From contig JACKLM010000002.1 in assembly GCA_024235895.1 (NCBI GenBank), positions 62,001 to 126,000 of the forward strand: a DNA stretch of 64,000 nt, in the 5' to 3' direction. The position numbers and the translations under genes are program-made. The DNA comes from Burkholderiaceae bacterium (lineage in GTDB: Bacteria; Pseudomonadota; Gammaproteobacteria; Burkholderiales; Burkholderiaceae_C). Positions 52,138 through 62,325 of the stretch are shown piece by piece. Numbering within the stretch: position 1 is the stretch's first letter; every line of letters starts with the position of its first letter. Under the pieces are notes generated by a model that was given only the letters and a program-made list of their open reading frames with translations, was not told the DNA's origin and did no database searches.

Positions 52138-52886
52138 TGGCCGAGGCCCTGCTGCGCGCGCACGCCGTCAGCCGTCGATTCGGCGGGCTGGTCGCGGTCG
52201 ACGGCGTGTCGCTGGAGCTGCCGCGCGGCCAGCTGCACGCGGTCATCGGCACCAACGGCGCCGGCAAGTCGACGCTGATCAACGTGCTGGCCGGCGAACT
52301 GGCCGCCAGCAGCGGCCGCGTCGAGTTGCGCGGGCAGGACGTCACCGGCTGGTCGCAGCCGCGGCGCGCACTGGCCGGCATCGGCCGCAGCTACCAGCGC
52401 AACACGCTTTTTCCCAACTTCAGCGTGATGGAGAACTGCCGCCTGGCGGCGCAGGCTCGCCACCCGCGGCCGTGGGCCTGGTGGGCCGACGCGTCGCGCT
52501 GCCCGGTGAGCGTGCCGGCGGCGCGCGACGCGGCGGTGCGCGCGGGGCTGGCCGACGTGCTCGACCGCCCGGCGGGCACGCTGTCGCACGGCCAGCGACG
52601 CCAGCTCGAGATCGCGATGTGCCTGGCCACCGCCCCCGAGGTGCTGCTGCTCGACGAGCCGCTGGCCGGCATGGGCGCCGAGGAGACCGAGCGCATGCTC
52701 GCGCTGCTCGAATCGCTCAAGGAAGGGCACGCGATCGCGCTCGTCGAGCACGACATGGACGCGGTCTTCCGCGTTGCCGACCGCATCACGGTGATGGTCA
52801 ACGGCAGCGTGCTGGCCTGCGGCGCGCCCGAGGCGGTGCGCGCCGACCCGCAGGTGCAGGCCGCCTACCTGGGCCACGACGCATGA
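52137..52886 (+). CDS. livG: ABC transporter ATP-binding protein, LivG type
   Basis: 249 residues. Walker A GTNGAGKST, signature LSHGQRRQLEIAM, Walker B VLLLDEPLAGM and the H-loop in ALVEHDMDAVF are intact. The LivG-specific SYQRNTLFPNFSVMENCRLA is present. Cytoplasmic ATPase of the Liv system. Confidence 0.9.
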   Translation: MAEALLRAHAVSRRFGGLVAVDGVSLELPRGQLHAVIGTNGAGKSTLINVLAGELAASSGRVELRGQDVTGWSQPRRALAGIGRSYQRNTLFPNFSVMENCRLAAQARHPRPWAWWADASRCPVSVPAARDAAVRAGLADVLDRPAGTLSHGQRRQLEIAMCLATAPEVLLLDEPLAGMGAEETERMLALLESLKEGHAIALVEHDMDAVFRVADRITVMVNGSVLACGAPEAVRADPQVQAAYLGHDA

Positions 52887-52944
52887 ACGCGCCGCACCGA
52901 TCGCCGGGCCTCGTCGCGCCACAGGGCGCGCGGAGGGCCGCAGC

Positions 52945-53670
52945 GTGAGCAACGCAGGCGCCGGCGACATCCTGCTCGAGGCGAGCGAGCTGCACGCGTG
53001 GTACGGCTCCAGCCATGTGCTGCAGGGCGTGTCGCTGGCGATCCGGCGCGGGCAGACGCTGGGCCTGCTGGGCCGCAACGGCATGGGCAAGACGACGCTG
53101 ATCCGCACGCTGATGGGGCTGATGGCGGACCGCCGCGGGCGCATCGTCGTCGCCGGCCGCGACGTCTCGCGCGCCCGGCCCTACCAGGTCGCGCACTGCG
53201 GCGTCGGCTACGTGCCCGAGGGCCGCGGCGTCTTCCCCAACCTGACGGTGCACGAGAACCTCGTGATGGCCGCGCGCGCCGGCGTCGACGGCAGCCAGCG
53301 CTGGCCGCTGGAGCGCGTGCTGCAGACTTTCCCGCGCCTGGCCGAGCGGATGCAGAACCTGGGCAGCCAGCTCTCCGGCGGCGAGCAGCAGATGCTCGCG
53401 ATCGGCCGCGCGCTCATGACCAACCCTTCGCTGATGATCCTCGACGAGGCCACCGAAGGCCTGGCGCCGCAGATCGTGGCCGAGATCTGGCGCGTCATCG
53501 CGTCGATCCGCGCCGACGGCATCGCGGTGCTGATCGTCGACCGCGACCACCGCCGCGTGGCCGCGAATGCCGAGCGGCTGCTCGTGCTGCAGAAAGGCCA
53601 GGCGGTGCTCGAAGGCGCCGCCGCCGAACTTCGCGACACCCCCGAACTGCTCCAGTACCTGGGGCTCTGA
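52945..53670 (+). CDS. livF: ABC transporter ATP-binding protein, LivF type
   Basis: 241 residues, GTG start. Walker A GRNGMGKTT, signature QLSGGEQQMLAIGRALM, Walker B LMILDEATEGLAP and H-loop IVDRDHRRV are visible; GYVPEGRGVFPNLTVHENL is the LivF hallmark. In the H-loop motif the usual Glu-His is Asp-His, as in some LivF proteins. Second ATPase of the aromatic acid transporter; followed after 16 bases by the glutaryl-CoA dehydrogenase gene. Confidence 0.9.
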   Translation: MSNAGAGDILLEASELHAWYGSSHVLQGVSLAIRRGQTLGLLGRNGMGKTTLIRTLMGLMADRRGRIVVAGRDVSRARPYQVAHCGVGYVPEGRGVFPNLTVHENLVMAARAGVDGSQRWPLERVLQTFPRLAERMQNLGSQLSGGEQQMLAIGRALMTNPSLMILDEATEGLAPQIVAEIWRVIASIRADGIAVLIVDRDHRRVAANAERLLVLQKGQAVLEGAAAELRDTPELLQYLGL

Positions 53671-53686
53671 CCACCGAGAGACGACC

Positions 53687-54886
<1,200 letters not shown>

Positions 54887-54932
54887 CCGTCCTCGTCGGC
54901 CGGCGCCCTCCGCAAGTCTCGAGGGTCCGGCC

Positions 54933-56633
54933 ATGACGATCACCCTTCCCCGCATCGCGCTCGGCACATGGCCGAGCTCGCGCGCTCAGCGCGGCGGCCT
55001 GGCGCGTCAGCGTCATCACGGCGTCGCTGCGCTCGCGCGTACCATGCTGGCGCTCGCCTGCGGCGTCGCCGCCCTGCTGGCGCCACCTGCCGGCGCTGCC
55101 GACGACGTCGCGCGGGCCGAGCGGCTGTTCGCCGATCACTGCGCGGTGTGCCACGGCGTCGACCGCGGCGGCTACATCGCGCCGGCGCTCAACCGCGACA
55201 CGACCCGGCTGACCGCGTCGCAGGTCGGCGCACGCGTCATCGCCGGCAGCGCGACGACGCTGATGCCGCCGCACCCGACCTACGACGGCACGCTGTCGGG
55301 CCGCGACCGCGACCGCATCGCCAGGCTGGTCACGACACAGCCGAAATCGGACCCGCGATGGACGATCGACGACGTCCGCGCCTCGCTCACCGTGCTCGTC
55401 GCCGACGAGTCGAAGCTGCCGGCGCGCCCCTCCTACCCGATCGCCGATATCGCCGACCTGATGACGGTGATGGTGCGCGGCCGCCATGCGGCCGGTGACG
55501 CCGCACGCGTCGTCTTCGTCGACGGCCGCACGCACGAGACGGTCGGCGAGGTCCGTACCGGCTGGGCCCCGCACCTGATGGACTACCACCCGCGCGACCC
55601 GCGCTGGGCCTATGTGCGCGACGACATGGGCTGGGTGCACAAGATCGATCTCCACAGCCTGCAGACCGTGCGCAAGGTGCGCGTTGGGCTGAACGGCGCG
55701 TCGCTCGCGGTCTCGCGCGACGGCCGCTTCGTCGCCGCCGGGTCCTACGTCCCGCACACCCTCGTGATCCTCGACGCCGCGACGCTCGAGCCGCTGAAGC
55801 TGCTGCCGCTGCGCGGCAAGGGGGCGGACGGCAAGCCGGTCGAGTCCGACGCCGGGATGCTGCTCGCCACGCCGTTTGCCGACGTCTTCGTCGTCGCGCT
55901 CGAGCAGGCCGGCGAGGTCTGGATCGTCGACCTCGGCAAGCCCGACTTCCCGGTCACGGCGATCCCCGGCGTCGGCCGCCACCTGCACGACGGCTTCCTG
56001 TCGCCCGACGGGCGGCTCGCCATCGTGGCGTCGTACGACGACGACGTCGTCGCCGTCGTCGACCTGGCCGACAAGCGCCTCGTGCAACGCATCCTGGCCG
56101 GCTGCCAGCCGCACGTGGGATCCGGTGCGGTCGTCGTCTCGCAGGGGCGAACGCTGGGCATCGCGACCAACATCGGCAGCCGCGCGTGCACCCCGCACGA
56201 GGTCACCGTGTTCGACATGAAGAGCCTCGAGGTCGTCAAGCGCATCCCGGTCATCGGCCCGACCGAATCGCCGGCCGCGCACCCGGACGCGCCCTACGTC
56301 GTCGTCGACATCGTCGGCACCGGGCCGAATGCCGACAAGATCCAGTTCATCGACAAGAACACGCTGGAGGTCGTCCGCACCGTCACCGTGCCGGGAAGCT
56401 TCGGCCACTCGCACTTTCCCGAGTACACGGCGCGCGGCAGCCACATCTATGTCAGCTCGCGCAGCGGCGGCGACCGCAGCCTGGGCCGCGACGACGGCCG
56501 GGTCGCGATCTACGATGCGCGAACGCTGGAGCTGGTGCGCGAGATCCCGCTCGAAGTCCCCGCCGGCGTCTTCTCGCACCTGCGCTCGCGTGCGGTGGTG
56601 GTGGGGGTGAAGCCAGGGGCCGAGAAGCGCTGA
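54933..56633 (+). CDS. Cytochrome c/cytochrome d1 protein (NirN-like)
   Basis: 566 residues. An N-terminal membrane/export segment (about residues 33-57) precedes a cytochrome c domain with CAVCHGVDRGG (about residue 70) and a methionine ligand candidate in TLMPPH. From about residue 175 an eight-bladed cytochrome d1-type propeller follows (VVFVDGRTHETVGEVRTGW, GFLSPDGRLAIVASYDDDVV, SFGHSHFPEYTARGSHIYVS). Domain order and length fit NirN or cd1 nitrite reductase (NirS). Because the other nir genes are absent, a NirN-like electron-transfer or d1-processing role, or a stand-alone cd1 protein, is equally possible. A histidine in GVGRHLHDGF may be a d1 ligand. The N-terminus is long and ATG 54933 is uncertain. 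Confidence 0.68.
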   Translation: MTITLPRIALGTWPSSRAQRGGLARQRHHGVAALARTMLALACGVAALLAPPAGAADDVARAERLFADHCAVCHGVDRGGYIAPALNRDTTRLTASQVGARVIAGSATTLMPPHPTYDGTLSGRDRDRIARLVTTQPKSDPRWTIDDVRASLTVLVADESKLPARPSYPIADIADLMTVMVRGRHAAGDAARVVFVDGRTHETVGEVRTGWAPHLMDYHPRDPRWAYVRDDMGWVHKIDLHSLQTVRKVRVGLNGASLAVSRDGRFVAAGSYVPHTLVILDAATLEPLKLLPLRGKGADGKPVESDAGMLLATPFADVFVVALEQAGEVWIVDLGKPDFPVTAIPGVGRHLHDGFLSPDGRLAIVASYDDDVVAVVDLADKRLVQRILAGCQPHVGSGAVVVSQGRTLGIATNIGSRACTPHEVTVFDMKSLEVVKRIPVIGPTESPAAHPDAPYVVVDIVGTGPNADKIQFIDKNTLEVVRTVTVPGSFGHSHFPEYTARGSHIYVSSRSGGDRSLGRDDGRVAIYDARTLELVREIPLEVPAGVFSHLRSRAVVVGVKPGAEKR

Positions 56634-56823
56634 ACGCCTTCCGGCGTGCCCCTGTCGACGAACTGGGTCTGGTCGGCACGGGGCGCGTTGCGGACCTTGT
56701 CGCGAAGATCGGAGCCGCCGTTCAGCGTGGGCCGGGCAAAGCGCTCACCCCCGCCGCCGAGGCCACAGCGGACGTCGAACGCGAAGACCACGACGGCCAA
56801 CGAAGGAGCGCGCCGCGGGCGGA

Positions 56824-58743
56824 TCAGTTCGCCGCCGTGGCTTCGGGTGTAGGCGCAGCCGTCGGCACGAAGGCGTCCGAGTAGCAGAAATTCTCAGGCA
56901 GTCCGTGGGCGACGAAGTCGGGCACCGCAGTCTCGACCATGCGCGTCGACCCGCAGGCGTAGACCTCGAATCCCGTCAGGTCGGGATGGTCCTCGAGCAG
57001 CGCTTCGTGCACCAGGCCGCGCCGGCCGCCCCAGCCGGGGTCGCCGTCGGCGTCGGACAGCACCGGGACGAAGCGGAAATGCGCGTGCTCGCGCGCCCAG
57101 CGCTCGGCCAGCTCGGCCATGTACAGGTCCTTGCGCTCGCGCACGCCCCAGTACAGCCACATCGGGCGCCCGATGCCGCGCGCGAAGGCATCCTCAACGA
57201 TGCTCTTGATCGGCGCGAAGCCGGTCGCGCCGGCGATGAACAGGATCGGTCGCTCGCCCTCGTGCAGCGTGAAGCGCCCGACCGGCCCCTCGAACTCGAT
57301 CGGGTCGCCCACGCGCATGCGCTCGAAGACATGCGTCGTGAAGCGCCCGCCCGGCACCAGACGCACGTGCAGCTCGATGCGGTCGCTCGCGCCCGGCGCA
57401 TTGGCGAACGAGAACGCGCGCTTGGCACCGTCGTCGAGCACGATGTTGATGTACTGGCCGGCGACGAAGTCCAGCTTCTGCCCCTCGGGCAGCTTCAGCA
57501 GCAGCCGGACGACGTCGGGGGCGAGGCGCTCCAGGTGCTCGACGGTGGCGCGGTAGCGGCCCTTCTCGACCGCGCCCTCGCCCGCGAGCGTCGGCACGTC
57601 GACCTCGAACTCGACATCCTCGAGTGCGGTCGCGCAGCACATCAGCGCCTCGCCGCGCGCGCGCATCGCCTCGGTCAGCGCCGCCGGCTGGTAGTCGCCG
57701 AGGTCGACGCGGCCGTTCAGCACCGTGCAGCGGCAAACTCCGCAACCGCCGGCGCGGCAGTCGTAGGGCAGCGCCAGCCCGGCGCGAAGCCCGGCCTCGA
57801 GCAGCGTCTCGCCGGCGCGCGACGGCACCGCGTGCGCGCCCGGATGCACGGTCAGCCGGAACCCGGCGCCGACGCGCTTGGGCGGCAGCCAGGGCGCGAC
57901 CGCGAGCAGCGCGCTGCCGCCGATCACGAGCGCCCAGACGCCGACGATCGGCCAAGCGTAGACCAGCGGGTACAGCGCGAGCAGGAACCAGTCGAAGGAC
58001 AGCGTCGCCGGCGCCTGCGCCATCTGCGCCGGCCCGCCCTGGCTGAGCACCGGCTGCACCAGCGCCATCACGATCAGCATCACGCCCACGCTGATCGCGA
58101 TCGGCCGCGGCGGCTGCGTCGTCGCCTTCGGCACCCGCTGCACGTGCACCCACATCAGCAGCAGCGTCAGCAGCGGCACGCCGATGTGGATGAACACGAG
58201 CAGCGAGAACAGCCGGTTGCTGACGTTGGCGTCGTAGATGAAGTTCCGGATCAGCGTGCCGCCGAACATCGGCAGCCAGTCGAACCACTCGAAGCTGGCC
58301 TGGGTCACGAACTGCGCCAGCCTGTCCCAGGGCAGCATGTAGCCGTTGACGCCGGCAGCGAAGACCAGCCACAGCAGCACGATACCGGTCACCCACGAGA
58401 ACCAGCGGAAACCGCGCATGCGGTCGAAGGCCCAGTAGCGCGCCAGGTGCAGCACCATCGTCACGACCATCGCGTCCGACGCGTAGCGGTGCACGCTGCG
58501 AACGATGCCGCCGGCGAACCACTGGTCGTGCGTCAGCGCCTCGACCGAGCGGTACGCGCCCTCGACGCTGGTGTCGAAGAACGCATACAGGTACAGCCCC
58601 GTGCCGCAGACGATCCAGAACAGGAAGAAGGTCAGCGACCCCAGGTGGTAGTAGGGGTTGAGCTTGTCGCCGAAGGCGCGGTTGAACAGCGCCTCGACCG
58701 CCATGAAGCCGCGCCGGACCAGGCGCTTGGGTCCCATCGTCAT
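56824..58743 (-). CDS. Cytochrome b fused to 2Fe-2S ferredoxin and FAD/NAD(P)H reductase
   Basis: 639 residues. The N-terminal about 290 residues are a membrane cytochrome b of the bc1 N-terminal type with two bis-His heme pairs, each pair separated by 13 residues (VHRYASDAMVVTMVLH and HIGVPLLTLLLMWVH). A plant-type 2Fe-2S domain follows (YDCRAGGCGVCRCTV, about residues 345-360), then an FAD domain (KRAFSFANAP) and an NAD(P) domain (FIAGATGFAPIKSIVED, YACGSTRM). The fusion could pass electrons between NAD(P)H, quinone and the neighbouring heme-copper enzyme. It is the last gene of the cluster, coupled to the catalytic subunit by an ATGA overlap. Confidence 0.8.
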   Translation of the reverse strand: MTMGPKRLVRRGFMAVEALFNRAFGDKLNPYYHLGSLTFFLFWIVCGTGLYLYAFFDTSVEGAYRSVEALTHDQWFAGGIVRSVHRYASDAMVVTMVLHLARYWAFDRMRGFRWFSWVTGIVLLWLVFAAGVNGYMLPWDRLAQFVTQASFEWFDWLPMFGGTLIRNFIYDANVSNRLFSLLVFIHIGVPLLTLLLMWVHVQRVPKATTQPPRPIAISVGVMLIVMALVQPVLSQGGPAQMAQAPATLSFDWFLLALYPLVYAWPIVGVWALVIGGSALLAVAPWLPPKRVGAGFRLTVHPGAHAVPSRAGETLLEAGLRAGLALPYDCRAGGCGVCRCTVLNGRVDLGDYQPAALTEAMRARGEALMCCATALEDVEFEVDVPTLAGEGAVEKGRYRATVEHLERLAPDVVRLLLKLPEGQKLDFVAGQYINIVLDDGAKRAFSFANAPGASDRIELHVRLVPGGRFTTHVFERMRVGDPIEFEGPVGRFTLHEGERPILFIAGATGFAPIKSIVEDAFARGIGRPMWLYWGVRERKDLYMAELAERWAREHAHFRFVPVLSDADGDPGWGGRRGLVHEALLEDHPDLTGFEVYACGSTRMVETAVPDFVAHGLPENFCYSDAFVPTAAPTPEATAAN

Positions 58744-60164
58744 CGATCCTCCCTGTGGCGCATCGCGCGCGCGACGACGACGACGAACAGCAGCCCGCCC
58801 GCGATCGCGACCGCGCCGCCAGCGCCCATCAATCCCATCCCGAAGACCTCGCCCGGGCTGCGAAGCACTTGTTCGGCGCCGGCGACTTTGCGCTGCACGC
58901 CGTAGCCGCCGGACCACATCAGCCCGCCGATGTGCATCAGTTGCCCGACGCCGTACAGGTAGGGCTGGCTCACCGCCAGCCGTCCGCGCGGCGCGCCATA
59001 GCCCAGGCGCGGCAGCAGGTGGTAGACGACGCCCATCAATGCCAGCGTGACGCCGACGATGCTGCCGTGGTAGTGCGCCGGGATCTTGACGTTGCTGCCA
59101 TCGATCGCCAGCCCGATCAGCCCGCCGGCGGCGAACAGCGCCATCGACGACAGCAGCGCCGCGCGCAGCGGGCGTGCCGGTGCGTCGACGCTGCCACGCG
59201 GCTGGCGCGCCAGCGCGATCGCGACTGCGAGCGCCACCGGCAGGATCGCCAGCCCGCCGCCGACGCGCATGCCCCAGGTGTGGAGCTCGCGATGCTCGAC
59301 CGACAGCACGTCGTGCGCGAGATACGCATAAGGTGTCACGAACACGCCGAGGGTGGCGATCGCGAACAGCAGCAGCGTCAAGCGTGCGCTCAACGGCACG
59401 GCCGCACCCACCGCCTGCGCGAGCCACAGCCAGGCCACCAGCATCAGCAGCGTCCAGGTGAACTGCAGTGCGTGGCCGCCGCCCCAGAACAGGATCTCCC
59501 AGTAGGTCTTGCTGTCCAGCGTGCTCGGCACGACCGCCACCGACCACGCAAAGGCAACCGCGGCCACCGCGGCCGTGACTGCGGCGGCGTACAGGCCGAA
59601 GCGCAGCGCGGCCGCGCCGTCCAGCGTCGCCAGCTTCGGCGGCGCAGCCAGCGCCTGCGCGACCAGCATCGTGCAGGCCAGGCCGAAGACCGCCAGCCCG
59701 CCGACGAACCAGTGCGACTCGATCACCGGCACGTAGTTGGCCATCACCGGCACGCCGGGGTCGAGGAAGGGGGCCAGGGCCATCATCGCGGCGCCGGCCG
59801 CGGCCACCCCCAGCGCGACCCAGCCCCAGTCCTCGGCGCGCTTGCGCGCGTCCAGGCTCCACAGCATGCCGGCGACGGCGAAGAACCAGACCAGCACCGA
59901 CAGGTCGACGTGAACGACCAGCGCGGTGCGGAAGAAGTCGACCCCGGGCAGCCACGCATTGACGCCCGGCGTGCGCGCGGCGACGAGCAAGATCGAGAAC
60001 AGCCCCGACAGCACCAGTGCGGCCATCGCCAGCCACAGCCAGCCACGCGCCAGCGCCTGCCGCCGGCCCTGCAGCGGCAGCAGGTAGACGGCCGGGGCCG
60101 AAGGGCTGTGCGATCGCGGGTCGACCGAGGACGAGACGCCCGGGGGATTCGCGATCGGGTTCAT
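58740..60164 (-). CDS. Divergent heme-copper oxidase-superfamily subunit I (oxygen or NO reductase-like)
   Basis: 474 residues with about twelve hydrophobic segments. Likely ligands are H85 (VVHVDLSVLVWFFAVAG, low-spin heme), H231 (GGGHALQFTW, metal B) and H364/H366 (PAHYHGSIV, the high- and low-spin heme pair). The canonical HPEVY Tyr and the cNOR HxxxE Glu are both absent after H231, and the usual adjacent His-His of helix VII is missing; instead there is EHRELHTWGM (H291, H295). It therefore belongs to a side branch of the superfamily, sometimes annotated as cbb3-like subunit I. No CuA subunit or cytochrome c subunit lies beside it. Oxygen or nitric oxide could be the substrate. Confidence 0.75.
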   Translation of the reverse strand: MNPIANPPGVSSSVDPRSHSPSAPAVYLLPLQGRRQALARGWLWLAMAALVLSGLFSILLVAARTPGVNAWLPGVDFFRTALVVHVDLSVLVWFFAVAGMLWSLDARKRAEDWGWVALGVAAAGAAMMALAPFLDPGVPVMANYVPVIESHWFVGGLAVFGLACTMLVAQALAAPPKLATLDGAAALRFGLYAAAVTAAVAAVAFAWSVAVVPSTLDSKTYWEILFWGGGHALQFTWTLLMLVAWLWLAQAVGAAVPLSARLTLLLFAIATLGVFVTPYAYLAHDVLSVEHRELHTWGMRVGGGLAILPVALAVAIALARQPRGSVDAPARPLRAALLSSMALFAAGGLIGLAIDGSNVKIPAHYHGSIVGVTLALMGVVYHLLPRLGYGAPRGRLAVSQPYLYGVGQLMHIGGLMWSGGYGVQRKVAGAEQVLRSPGEVFGMGLMGAGGAVAIAGGLLFVVVVARAMRHREDR

Positions 60165-60718
60165 TGCAGCACGATACCGCCGCGCTCGCCGTCGAAGTCG
60201 ATCACCAGCACTTGCGCCGGGGTCAGCGTCACGCGCTGCTGCAGGCGGTGCGTGAAGCCTTCGGCGCGCACGTCGTCGCGCAGGCGGACCTCGACCGTGC
60301 GCTCGCCGGCGGGCACCGGCAGCCGATGGTAGATCGCCGACGCGCCGTCGCGCGACAGCCCCGAGGGCGCCGCGGTCGTGCGCGCCGCCGGCGCGCCGTC
60401 GATGTCGAGCTCGACCGTCACCGGGGAGCGCTCGCGCGGGCAGTCCAGCGCCTTGCGCATGTTGGGCGGCAGCTTGGCCAGTTCCTCCGGCGTGCGCTCG
60501 CGGCACTCGCCGACCGGCTTGCCGGTGTGCACCAGGCTGAGCTTGATCAGTGCCTGGTCGGGCGCGAGGTGCTCGTACACGGGCCAGTGCGAGAAGACGC
60601 CGATGAACAGCGCGAACAGGCCGTACAGCACGGCCTGCCCGAGCCACGCCGCCCAGCCGCGCGGCGACTCGTGACCGGGCGACTCGACAGGGGCGGTCGA
60701 CTCATAAGATTCAGCCAT
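60161..60718 (-). CDS. Membrane-anchored accessory protein of the heme-copper cluster
   Basis: 185 residues: one N-terminal membrane segment (AVLYGLFALFIGVFSHWPVY, about residues 29-48) and a C-terminal beta-rich periplasmic domain (VTVELDIDGAPAA, RTVEVRLRDDVRA). There are two cysteines (GECRERT and ALDCPRE). Its start overlaps the cytochrome b-ferredoxin gene by eight bases and its stop overlaps the subunit I gene (ATGA), so it is an integral member of the operon. I recognise no named family; the layout resembles FixH-like or small NOR accessory subunits. It could be a structural or assembly subunit. Confidence 0.6.
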   Translation of the reverse strand: MAESYESTAPVESPGHESPRGWAAWLGQAVLYGLFALFIGVFSHWPVYEHLAPDQALIKLSLVHTGKPVGECRERTPEELAKLPPNMRKALDCPRERSPVTVELDIDGAPAARTTAAPSGLSRDGASAIYHRLPVPAGERTVEVRLRDDVRAEGFTHRLQQRVTLTPAQVLVIDFDGERGGIVLQ

Positions 60719-62276
60719 GATATATCTTCGCTTCTGGCTCAGGGTTTTCCTTGATCTGCGGCAAAAATTCTCGCATCGTCCGCAAGGCAGCCGCGAGCAC
60801 GGCCGTCTCGCCCGCATCGGCCCGCACCAGCCGCACGCGATCGGCCGGCACGGTCTTGCGCAGGTGCGGCTCGCGCACGCCGGTCAACCGCTCGGCGGTC
60901 CAGCGCGCACCGAGCCGGAACGCGCAGCCGGTCTCGCGGCAGCTGGCGACGAGCACGCCCTCGGCGCCGTCGCGCAGCGCGTACTCGACGAACGAGGGCG
61001 GCAGCTGGCCGGTGCAGATCAGCGGCAGCACCAGCGAATCGGCCCCCGCCAGCGGCGCGGCATCGGCCCCCTGCTCGCACGAGAAGACGACGATGCGTCG
61101 CGGCGCGGTCATGGCCTCCAGCCCCTCGCGAAGCCGGCGCCGCAGCACGCCGACGGGAAGCTGCGGCATGTCGATCCCGGTCGGCAACTCGGCGTGGCTG
61201 CGAAACGGCGTCGACGACGGGCACGATCCGGCGCAGATGCCGCAGCTCGCGCACAGGTCGGGGTCGACCACCGCGAGCTGGCGCCCGGGGCGGCCGCTCG
61301 GGTGTGCGGTCATCGTGATCGCCGCGTACGGGCAATCGACGAAGCAGCGCCGGCAGCCGTTGCAGTTGGCCGGGTCGACGACCGCGACCGGTTCGCGCCG
61401 CCGCGGCGGGGGCATGAACGGCAGCAGCATCAGCGCGCCCCAGCCACCCAGCGCCAGGGCCCACGCGACGCCGCCCGAGGTCTCGTACATCAGCGGGTGC
61501 ACGAGAAGAAGAATCCAATCGACCGACAGCACGGCGGGAACCTCGGCCAGGTCCGCCGCGCCCTGCCCCGTCACCGGCCACACCGCACCGAGCACGAGCA
61601 GCATCGCGACGCTGCCGATCGTCAGCGCGCGCGCCGGGAAGACCGCCGCGTGGCTGATGCGCTGGATGTGGAACCACAGCCCGAACAGCAGCAGCAGCGG
61701 CACGCCGACGTGGACGAAGATGAACAGCGAGAACAAGCGGTCGCTGACCATGCCCGCGCCGAGAAAGTTGCGCGCGAACGGGTTGCTCAGGATCGGCAGC
61801 ATGTCGAGCCACTCGGCAGTGGCGATGGCCGAGAACTGCCCGAGCTTGTCCCAGTGCAGCCAGAAGCCACCGACCGCGCTGACCGCGATCATCGGCAGCA
61901 GCGCCGCCCCGGTCCACCACGAGAAGCGCCGGAACCAGCGCCAGCGTCCGTACAGCGCCTCGCGCAGCAGGTGCAGGATCGTGAAGACGACGAAGGCGTC
62001 GGCGGCGTAGCGGTGCAGGCTGCGCATCATGCCGCCCGGCGACCAGGGCGAGCGCGACAGCGCGGCGATCGACTCGTAGGCGCCGCTGGCCGAGGTGTCG
62101 AAGACCGCGAACAGCCAGATGCCCGACAGCGCGAGCAGCCAGAAGGCGAGGAAGGCCAGCGCGCCGAGCTGGCGCAGCGGGTTGGCGCGGGCGCCGAAGG
62201 CACGGTCGAAGCGCTGCTCGGCCGCGCGCCAGACGGCCAGCAGCGGCAGGCTGGGGGCGTCGTCGGTCGTCGTCAT
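60711..62276 (-). CDS. Cytochrome b fused to 2[4Fe-4S] ferredoxin and MvhD-like domain
   Basis: 521 residues. Residues about 20-285 are a second bc1-type cytochrome b with two bis-His pairs (LHRYAADAFVVFTILH and HVGVPLLLLFGLWFH). Then come two cluster motifs, CNGCRRCFVDCPYAAI and CASCGICAGSCPSS (about residues 303-355), and an MvhD/FlpD-like domain (IVVFSCEQGAD, LICTGQLPPSFVEYAL, GVLVASCRETGCAFRLG). MvhD-type domains normally hand electrons between hydrogenase or formate modules and heterodisulfide-type complexes. Joined to a quinone-type cytochrome b, it suggests low-potential electron transfer at the membrane. ATG 62276 overlaps nothing upstream; the SCO gene ends 49 bases before. Confidence 0.78.
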   Translation of the reverse strand: MTTTDDAPSLPLLAVWRAAEQRFDRAFGARANPLRQLGALAFLAFWLLALSGIWLFAVFDTSASGAYESIAALSRSPWSPGGMMRSLHRYAADAFVVFTILHLLREALYGRWRWFRRFSWWTGAALLPMIAVSAVGGFWLHWDKLGQFSAIATAEWLDMLPILSNPFARNFLGAGMVSDRLFSLFIFVHVGVPLLLLFGLWFHIQRISHAAVFPARALTIGSVAMLLVLGAVWPVTGQGAADLAEVPAVLSVDWILLLVHPLMYETSGGVAWALALGGWGALMLLPFMPPPRRREPVAVVDPANCNGCRRCFVDCPYAAITMTAHPSGRPGRQLAVVDPDLCASCGICAGSCPSSTPFRSHAELPTGIDMPQLPVGVLRRRLREGLEAMTAPRRIVVFSCEQGADAAPLAGADSLVLPLICTGQLPPSFVEYALRDGAEGVLVASCRETGCAFRLGARWTAERLTGVREPHLRKTVPADRVRLVRADAGETAVLAAALRTMREFLPQIKENPEPEAKIYHG

Positions 62277-62325
62277 GCGTCGGTGCCGTCGCGGCACGGG
62301 CCGCCCCGCGCCGACGTGCGCAGGC

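Noticed and set aside
56510..56800. Minus-strand frame between the d1 protein and the cytochrome b-reductase gene
   Set aside because: Half of it is antisense to the d1 gene and no ribosome-binding site is visible; possible gene relic but not supportable.
58740..60164. Calling the subunit I gene ccoN (cbb3 oxidase)
   Set aside because: No ccoO or ccoP genes are near, and the helix VI and VII ligand motifs do not match cbb3; only a general superfamily call is justified.
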